NCBI RefSeq assembly: GCF_001870735.1
Contig: NZ_MORL01000022.1
Coordinates: 20,489-84,488 of the forward strand
From: Arsenicibacter rosenii
GTDB taxonomy: Bacteria > Bacteroidota > Bacteroidia > Cytophagales > Spirosomataceae
DNA: 64,000 bases
Direction: 5' to 3'
The notes beneath the pieces were generated by a model. It saw only the letters and a list, made by a program, of their open reading frames with translations. It made no database searches and was not told the DNA's origin. A program made the position numbers and the translations under genes. Positions 59,501 through 64,000 of this stretch are shown here, one piece after another. Each line of letters starts with the position of its first letter. Position 1 is the stretch's first letter.

Positions 59501-59982
59501 TTAGCCCAATACGCTTTATCGCCCTCAATCTGGACATTACTTTTGGTGAACGAAAGCTGACGGTCAAACTCTGTCGCTGTTACTTCGAGCTGGTTGTTTT
59601 CCGTAAACCGGCGTGCCGTTTCTTTCACAACGGCGAATGCTTGGGGCAGAATGTCGAGCAATACGCGCTCCAGCTCTTTGTTGCGGTCTGCTTCGAGCTT
59701 ATCAATCTGGTTGAAAATCTGCTCTTTGTCATTGACATCCATGTCTGGCTGACTGGAAATCTGTTCCTGCAGCTCAGCCACCTGGGTATCAATTTCCGAC
59801 AATTCCTGCGCGATATGCTCTTTCAGACTGGCTGTAATACCGCGCAGCTCGTCATTGGAAAGTTCTTTTAACCGGGCAAATTCGGCATTGACCTTTTCTA
59901 CGTACGGCAGCAGCTCCTTAATGTCCCGCTCCGACTTGGTACCGAATAGCTTGGTTATACTTTTCGTGATGAGGTTAATCAT
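56596..59982 (-). CDS. secA: Preprotein translocase ATPase SecA
   Basis: 1,128-residue motor that drives Sec-dependent protein export at the inner membrane. Walker A is [13 protein letters not shown] near 197 and Walker B lies in [20 protein letters not shown] near 300. [26 protein letters not shown] and [20 protein letters not shown] are helicase motifs of the second nucleotide domain. The protein is longer than the 900-residue enteric form, as in other Bacteroidota, owing to an N-terminal insertion near residues 60-110. The C-terminus ([20 protein letters not shown]) lacks the CxC zinc-finger tail. Confidence 0.94.
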   Translation of the reverse strand: MINLITKSITKLFGTKSERDIKELLPYVEKVNAEFARLKELSNDELRGITASLKEHIAQELSEIDTQVAELQEQISSQPDMDVNDKEQIFNQIDKLEADRNKELERVLLDILPQAFAVVKETARRFTENNQLEVTATEFDRQLSFTKSNVQIEGDKAYWANEWNAAGSLIKWDMIHYDVQIIGGVVLHQGKIAEMATGEGKTLVSTFPSFLNALGGRGVHLVTVNDYLAKRDSEWMAPLFEFHGLSVDCIDKHQPNSEARKNAYRADITYGTNNEFGFDYLRDNMARTPDELVQRKHHFAMVDEVDSVLVDDARTPLIISGPVPRGDEQEYIELKPRVSRVVEAQRKLVYDLLNEAKKKIAAGDEKEGGLALFRAHRGLPKHKPLIKFLSETGMKALLQKTESIYLAENQKLMPEADKPLYFTIDERHNSIDLTEKGIDFITGTGEDPNFFILPDLSVDLNVLDKSAEYTDQEKLLRKEAVIRDYSVKTQRINTVNQLLKAYSLFERDVDYVIMDGKIKIVDEQTGRIMEGRRWSDGLHQAVEAKEGVKVEDATQTYATVTLQNYFRMYHKLAGMTGTAETEAAELWQIYKLDVVAIPTNKSIVRKDQEDKVYRSVREKYNAVVEEISSLVSIGRPVLVGTTSVENSELLSRLLTLRKIPHQVLNAKQHQREAEIVAEAGKPGTVTIATNMAGRGTDIKLTPESKAAGGLAIIGTERHESRRVDRQLRGRAGRQGDPGTSQFFVSLEDSLMRLFGSDRIARVMDRMGLEEGEVIQHSMITKSIERAQKKVEENNFGIRKRLLEYDDVMNYQREAIYKRRRNALFGERLPLDIANTMYDVVEEIVNNAEGNFEEIQLQLLTTLGLPTTMTQEQFLKLKKQDQVRRLYDEAEAHYQDKNHAIADKALPVLTQVLEQQGQFIRNIVVPFTDGMHELQVVSDLREAVASDGRLLVKEMEKSVTLAIIDQEWKEHLREMDDLKQSVQNAVFEQKDPLLVYKFESIELFKRFINKVNFDTISFLSKADIPAQEAQEVEQEIRQAPAQRFSEPQPELHTNMEDFDDDHLASGPEEYARRMAEQQTAPKQAPVRSQKIANRNERVNVQYQDGRVKRDVKYKLVENDLLSGKAVLID

Positions 59983-60193
59983 TTCGTTTAGCGATCAGAG
60001 ATTCGTAATCGTTGTGAGCGATGGGCTAATCGGCAACGGCCTCGGATATCACCCCATGTAAACAACCACTACTTATTCATTTTTATACAAAATTAGTTCA
60101 TTACAACCGGACTACAAGCCCTTAACCCTAACCGATTTATGGCCTGGTCCGGGCTTTTGAATAACAGGAACGTAAATTTTAGGATTATTCCGT

Positions 60194-60201
60194 TATTTTT
60201 G
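60194..60201 (+). promoter_or_regulatory. -7 element of the exopolysaccharide operon
   Basis: TATTTTTG matches TAnnTTTG. A start near 60208 leaves a leader of about 26 nt before the first gene. No -33 element is obvious. Confidence 0.45.
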
Positions 60202-60233
60202 CCCTGCAATTGTTGGCCCAAAGGCCATAGAAA

Positions 60234-62636
60234 ATGACTACTCACGACAAATTGTCAGTTTATACCTACTATATCCGGCTTTATAGCAAGAAAGCCGCCA
60301 TCGTAACCTGGATATTACTAGCCGGAACGGCGGTTTTGGCACAACAAAAGTCTGTATCCCGGGTAGATCAGTTATCTGATGATCAGGTGCTGGAATTTTA
60401 CCGGCGGGCACAGGCCAGTGGTCTGACAGAGATGCAGATTGAGCAAGCGGCTATGTCGCAGGGATATACACTCGACGATATTACCAAAATGCGCCGCCGG
60501 ATGACTCAACTCCGAACGCAGGGTAGCCGTACTACCGGTCAGTCTGTTCCAGATACTGGTATTGTAAGAACGTTACCAGGCGGTCTTTCGCGCAGGGTGC
60601 TGTCAGATTCTCTCTCTTTGTTTAGTCTGGATACGGTTAAGAAGCCTGTTGTTTTCGGAGCATCGCTGTTCCAGAATGCCAACCTGTCATTCGAGCCGAA
60701 TCTGCGTATGGCTACGCCAAAGGGCTATATTGTCGGGCCGGACGATGAAATCCTGGTTGATATCTATGGGGCCTCTGTCGCCAACATGCGTCTGAAAGTC
60801 AGTCCGGAAGGAACCGTGAAGATGGAAGGGCTGGCCCCGGTTGTCGTCAATGGACTAACAATTGAACAGGCTGAGCAGCGGATTATCGGCCGACTGCGTC
60901 AGGCCTATCAGGGGCTTGGGTCAAATGGCACCTATGCCACGGTCACTTTAGGCAATATCCGCAGCATCCGCGTAACGATTGTCGGAGAAGTCGTACGGCC
61001 CGGAACCTATACCATCTCATCGCTGGGATCAGCTTTTAACGCGTTATATCTGGCTGGCGGACCAAATCCGGAAACCGGCTCTTTCCGGAAGATCAATATT
61101 TTGCGGGGGAATAAGGTCGTACGAACCATTGATCTTTATGATTTCCTGCTGCGTGCCGACCAGAAAGACAATATCCGGCTTCAGGACCAGGACGTTATCC
61201 GTGTCGGAGACTATGAGACACGGGTAGAGTTTATTGGCGAAGTACGCCGCCCGGCGATTTATGAATTGTTGCCCGGTGAAAACCTGAAAACAGCCCTGAG
61301 CTTTGCCGGCGGGTTTACCGATGAAGCGTATACGGCATCGTTTACCGTACGCCGGAACACATCGCGCGAACGAAAAATACTGACCGTTACAGAAGAGCAG
61401 CTGGCCGGGTTTGTGCCACAGCGGGGCGATAAATATACCGTTGGCAAAATTCTGAACCGGTACGAAAACCTGGTCCAGATTACAGGAGCAGTGATGCGGC
61501 CAGGTGAATATGCACTTGAACCGGGGCTGACAACAGTGAGAGAGTTAATCAAACGTGCTGAAGGGTTACGCAATGACGCTTTTATGAACCGGGCGCAGAT
61601 TTTCCGTGAGCGGACGGATATGGATATTGAAAATATCTCGTTTTCAGTCAGTAAATTGCTCAAAGGCGAGGTTGCAGATATTCCGTTGCAGCGGCAGGAC
61701 AGTGTTGTTATTCAGTCAATCCGGGATCTTCGGGAAACGTATTATGTGATTATTGAAGGAGCGGTCAACAAGCCGGATTCATTTCTTTATGTACGCAATC
61801 TGAGTGCTGCCGATCTGATTGCTATGGCTGGTGGCTTTAAGGAAGGAGCTGCACCGTCGCGGATCGAGATAGCCCGACGTATCGGTGCCGATACATTGAG
61901 TACTAAAGGGGCCCGACCTACGGTAGAAATTTTTTCATTTGCGCTGGATCCTGCTTTAGGTATTTCAAGCAGCAACACAAATGGCGCTACACCAGCGGAA
62001 TTTACCTTACAACCGTTTGATATTCTGTATGTGAGATCGGCACCGTACTATGAGAACCAGCAGCGGGTATATATAGGCGGAGAAGTTATGCATAGTGGCA
62101 ACTATGCCATTGTGGGCCGGTCTGAACGAATCAATGATCTTATCCGCAGAGCAGGCGGGCTAAAGCCGGAAGCCTATTTGCAGGGGGCACAGTTTAAACG
62201 GCGCGGCGATCTGGTAGCGACGGATTTGCGTAAAATTCTGGATGACATCGGTGTAGAACAAAATCTGTTACTGGAGAGCGGGGATTCGCTGTTTATTCCA
62301 CGGAAATCAGAAATTGTACGGGTACAAGGAGCGGTATTAAATCCATCTTCTGTTAGCTTTGAGCGCGGATTCAGCTTCCGTGATTATGTGGCGCAGGCAG
62401 GAGGTTATACGGAGAATGCCCGCAAGAACAAATCGTATGTCATATATCCGAGCGGGCGTAAGCAGGTTGGGCAGCGATCAAAAGTGGAGCCTGGATCAAT
62501 CATCAATGTTCCGTTCAAGCCACTACAGGAAAACCGGATGAGTCCGGCAGAGCGGGTTGGTATTCTTTCGTTAGTTGGTACGCTGGCTGCCACTACAGCT
62601 ACTATTCTGATTAATATATTAAGCAAATCAAATTGA
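60234..62636 (+). CDS. SLBB-domain polysaccharide export protein (Wza-like)
   Basis: 800 residues. A signal helix at about 20-37 (AAIVTWILLAGTAVLAQ). A polysaccharide-export domain starts at YIVGPDDEILVDIYGASVAN near 165, followed by several SLBB domains with the recurring pattern GxVxxPGxYxL (GEVVRPGTYTIS, GAVMRPGEYALEP, GEVMHSGNYAIV, GAVLNPSSVSFE). The C-terminal hydrophobic helix ILSLVGTLAATTATILINIL may anchor it. It would form the outer-membrane exit for exopolysaccharide. It opens the locus. Confidence 0.9.
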   Translation: MTTHDKLSVYTYYIRLYSKKAAIVTWILLAGTAVLAQQKSVSRVDQLSDDQVLEFYRRAQASGLTEMQIEQAAMSQGYTLDDITKMRRRMTQLRTQGSRTTGQSVPDTGIVRTLPGGLSRRVLSDSLSLFSLDTVKKPVVFGASLFQNANLSFEPNLRMATPKGYIVGPDDEILVDIYGASVANMRLKVSPEGTVKMEGLAPVVVNGLTIEQAEQRIIGRLRQAYQGLGSNGTYATVTLGNIRSIRVTIVGEVVRPGTYTISSLGSAFNALYLAGGPNPETGSFRKINILRGNKVVRTIDLYDFLLRADQKDNIRLQDQDVIRVGDYETRVEFIGEVRRPAIYELLPGENLKTALSFAGGFTDEAYTASFTVRRNTSRERKILTVTEEQLAGFVPQRGDKYTVGKILNRYENLVQITGAVMRPGEYALEPGLTTVRELIKRAEGLRNDAFMNRAQIFRERTDMDIENISFSVSKLLKGEVADIPLQRQDSVVIQSIRDLRETYYVIIEGAVNKPDSFLYVRNLSAADLIAMAGGFKEGAAPSRIEIARRIGADTLSTKGARPTVEIFSFALDPALGISSSNTNGATPAEFTLQPFDILYVRSAPYYENQQRVYIGGEVMHSGNYAIVGRSERINDLIRRAGGLKPEAYLQGAQFKRRGDLVATDLRKILDDIGVEQNLLLESGDSLFIPRKSEIVRVQGAVLNPSSVSFERGFSFRDYVAQAGGYTENARKNKSYVIYPSGRKQVGQRSKVEPGSIINVPFKPLQENRMSPAERVGILSLVGTLAATTATILINILSKSN

Positions 62637-62652
62637 TTTACGTAAATCTCTC

Positions 62653-63747
62653 ATGGAGAAAAAAAACATGGGTGAAAACATTGGTAGGTTGAATCAAATA
62701 GATGATGAGACTATCGAAATATACTTGAGTGACATTAAATCCTTTTTGAAAAAAAGCAAGCTGACTGTCGCGTTAATGACATTGATTTGCGCGTTATTCG
62801 GTATAGGATATTCATTGCTGTTACCTAATGAGTATAGTTCACAGATTATGGTAATGCCTGAATTACAACCCAAGTCTAATTCTACGCTAAGCAATTTAGG
62901 GTCGCTTGCCGGTCTGGCAGGTATCAATCTGGAGAGTTTAAGTAATGGAACGGATGCTATCCGGCCTGATCTATATCCGACAGTTGTTCAAAGTGTACCT
63001 TTTTCGTTGCATTTATTGACGCAAACAGTCTACAAAGAAAATGTAAAGGTATCGTTAGAATCATTTCTCTCATCTGCAAAAGGAAACCCGGTTTCTGTTA
63101 TTTTTAGTAGGATTTTTGCTGGAGATGATCAGAATATATTAGTTTCTAAGGTACATAATAACGGGATTTTACAACTGACTAAAGAAAAGGAAATACATAT
63201 TCAGGAAATTCAGAAGCGGGTTGGCTTAATATACGATAAAAAAAGCGGGATAATAACTGTTGGAGCAACCATGCAGGATCCTGTTGTTGCAGCTGATGTT
63301 GCGCAGCACACGCTCGCATACCTGACCGCATATATTACTGGTTATAGAACTGAAAAGGCGAGGGCAGAAGTCGATTTTTTACTTAAACAAGTACAATCAG
63401 CAAAAAAAAGATATGAAGTCGCTGAATTAAACTTGTCTGCATACAGAGACCGGAATAGAGGGTTATATACAAATGTTGCTAAAATCGAAGAACAACGTTT
63501 ACAGGCAGAATACTTATTAGCTCAGGATCTGTATAATAATCTGTCTAAACAGCTCGAAATGGCCAGAATAAAAATACAGGAAAATACCCCTGTATTTAAA
63601 ATACTGGAACCGGCAAAAATACCCCTTCATAAAAGTGGCCCTAATAGAACACTAATAGTAATGGGCATGGTACTTCTAGGCTGTATACTTGGCCTTTTAC
63701 TGAGTTTCATCAAGAGCTACATGCTTAGCAAGAAAAAAACATTATGA
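62653..63747 (+). CDS. Wzz-type chain-length determinant protein
   Basis: 364 residues. Two transmembrane helices at about 37-58 (LTVALMTLICALFGIGYSLL) and 335-357 (LIVMGMVLLGCILGLLLSFI) bracket a periplasmic part with a long helical hairpin around 230-310. This is the polysaccharide copolymerase topology that sets polymer length. No kinase domain follows the second helix. The stop overlaps the ATG of the next gene by 4 bp. The DNA is clearly richer in A and T than the preceding gene. Confidence 0.87.
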   Translation: MEKKNMGENIGRLNQIDDETIEIYLSDIKSFLKKSKLTVALMTLICALFGIGYSLLLPNEYSSQIMVMPELQPKSNSTLSNLGSLAGLAGINLESLSNGTDAIRPDLYPTVVQSVPFSLHLLTQTVYKENVKVSLESFLSSAKGNPVSVIFSRIFAGDDQNILVSKVHNNGILQLTKEKEIHIQEIQKRVGLIYDKKSGIITVGATMQDPVVAADVAQHTLAYLTAYITGYRTEKARAEVDFLLKQVQSAKKRYEVAELNLSAYRDRNRGLYTNVAKIEEQRLQAEYLLAQDLYNNLSKQLEMARIKIQENTPVFKILEPAKIPLHKSGPNRTLIVMGMVLLGCILGLLLSFIKSYMLSKKKTL

Positions 63748-64000
63748 ACAAAGCACTGATTTGTGGCGTTTCCGGACAAGATGGTGCTTACTTAGCGCAG
63801 CTCCTTCTCAAGAAAGGATATGATGTGTATGGAGGTTCAAGAGATGCTCAGATGTCATCGTTTACAAACCTTGTCAGACTGGGCATCAAAAACGATATAA
63901 GATTAGTTTCACTAAGTATCAATGACTTCAGAAGCGTGCTGCAGACTATACTGCGCATAAAACCTGATGAGATATATAATCTGGCTGGACAAAGCTCAGT
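63744..64000 (+). CDS. gmd: GDP-mannose 4,6-dehydratase, 5' part
   Basis: Only the first 85 codons are present; the gene runs off the window. The frame begins MNKALICGVSGQDGAYLAQL, a Rossmann start with the GxxGQDGxYL motif of GDP-mannose 4,6-dehydratases, followed by YGGSRDAQ and KPDEIYNLAGQSS (family form: PDEIYNLAAQSH). It makes GDP-4-keto-6-deoxymannose, precursor of fucose-type or perosamine-type sugars for the exopolysaccharide. Its ATG overlaps the wzz stop (ATGA), so the two are coupled. Confidence 0.9.
   Translation, partial: MNKALICGVSGQDGAYLAQLLLKKGYDVYGGSRDAQMSSFTNLVRLGIKNDIRLVSLSINDFRSVLQTILRIKPDEIYNLAGQSS

Overview
The window looks like chromosomal DNA from a Bacteroidota member of the Cytophagales, probably a Spirosoma-like genus. 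The evidence is a SusC/SusD pair with a hybrid two-component regulator, a SecA of about 1,130 residues, two large VCBS/ASPIC-UnbV lipoproteins, promoter -7 elements of the TAnnTTTG type, moderate GC and few Shine-Dalgarno sequences. The genus is an inference; no rRNA or marker set is present. I saw no tRNA, rRNA, CRISPR array, prophage or classical insertion sequence.

Layout. 1-6.5 kb is housekeeping: dihydrolipoyl dehydrogenase (lpdA), release factor 2 (prfB, with a programmed +1 frameshift), cutC, a sodium/solute symporter with a small membrane partner, a YraN-type nuclease-like protein and a conserved hypothetical. 6.5-17.1 kb is a branched-chain amino-acid block on the minus strand: ilvD-ilvB-ilvN-ilvC-ilvA-leuB, then a separately controlled leuA. 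leuC and leuD are absent from the cluster. Both ilvD and leuA have a leader peptide rich in the cognate amino acids followed by a terminator and a competing antiterminator, which is classical ribosome-mediated attenuation. Three successive gaps of the operon hold repeat elements: a GIY-YIG gene between 29-bp inverted repeats, a repeat-only element, and a GxxExxY gene between inverted repeats.

17.2-20.7 kb holds a toxin-antitoxin remnant with a frameshifted RelE toxin, and a MarR regulator with a fused hydroxyacyl-CoA dehydrogenase/enoyl-CoA hydratase. 21.1-26.7 kb is a three-gene heavy-metal RND efflux system. It is followed on the other strand by an ABC ATPase/permease pair, a vanadium-haloperoxidase/PAP2-type lipoprotein, and on the plus strand a 5'-nucleotidase-type lipoprotein.

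31.6-47.9 kb is a nutrient-uptake locus on the minus strand: a hybrid two-component regulator with a periplasmic sugar-binding sensor, SusC, SusD, a small lipoprotein and two ~1,100-residue VCBS/ASPIC lipoproteins. A half-length sugar-porter MFS gene lies divergent to the regulator. No glycoside hydrolase is present.

48-60 kb carries a D-lactate-dehydrogenase-like FAD/Fe-S oxidoreductase, an M1 peptidase, a KAS III-type synthase, a group 4-type glycosyltransferase overlapping a DUF922-like secreted zincin, and secA. 60.2 kb to the end opens an exopolysaccharide locus: an SLBB outer-membrane export protein, a Wzz-type chain-length protein and the start of a GDP-mannose 4,6-dehydratase, with visibly more AT-rich DNA from about 62.65 kb.
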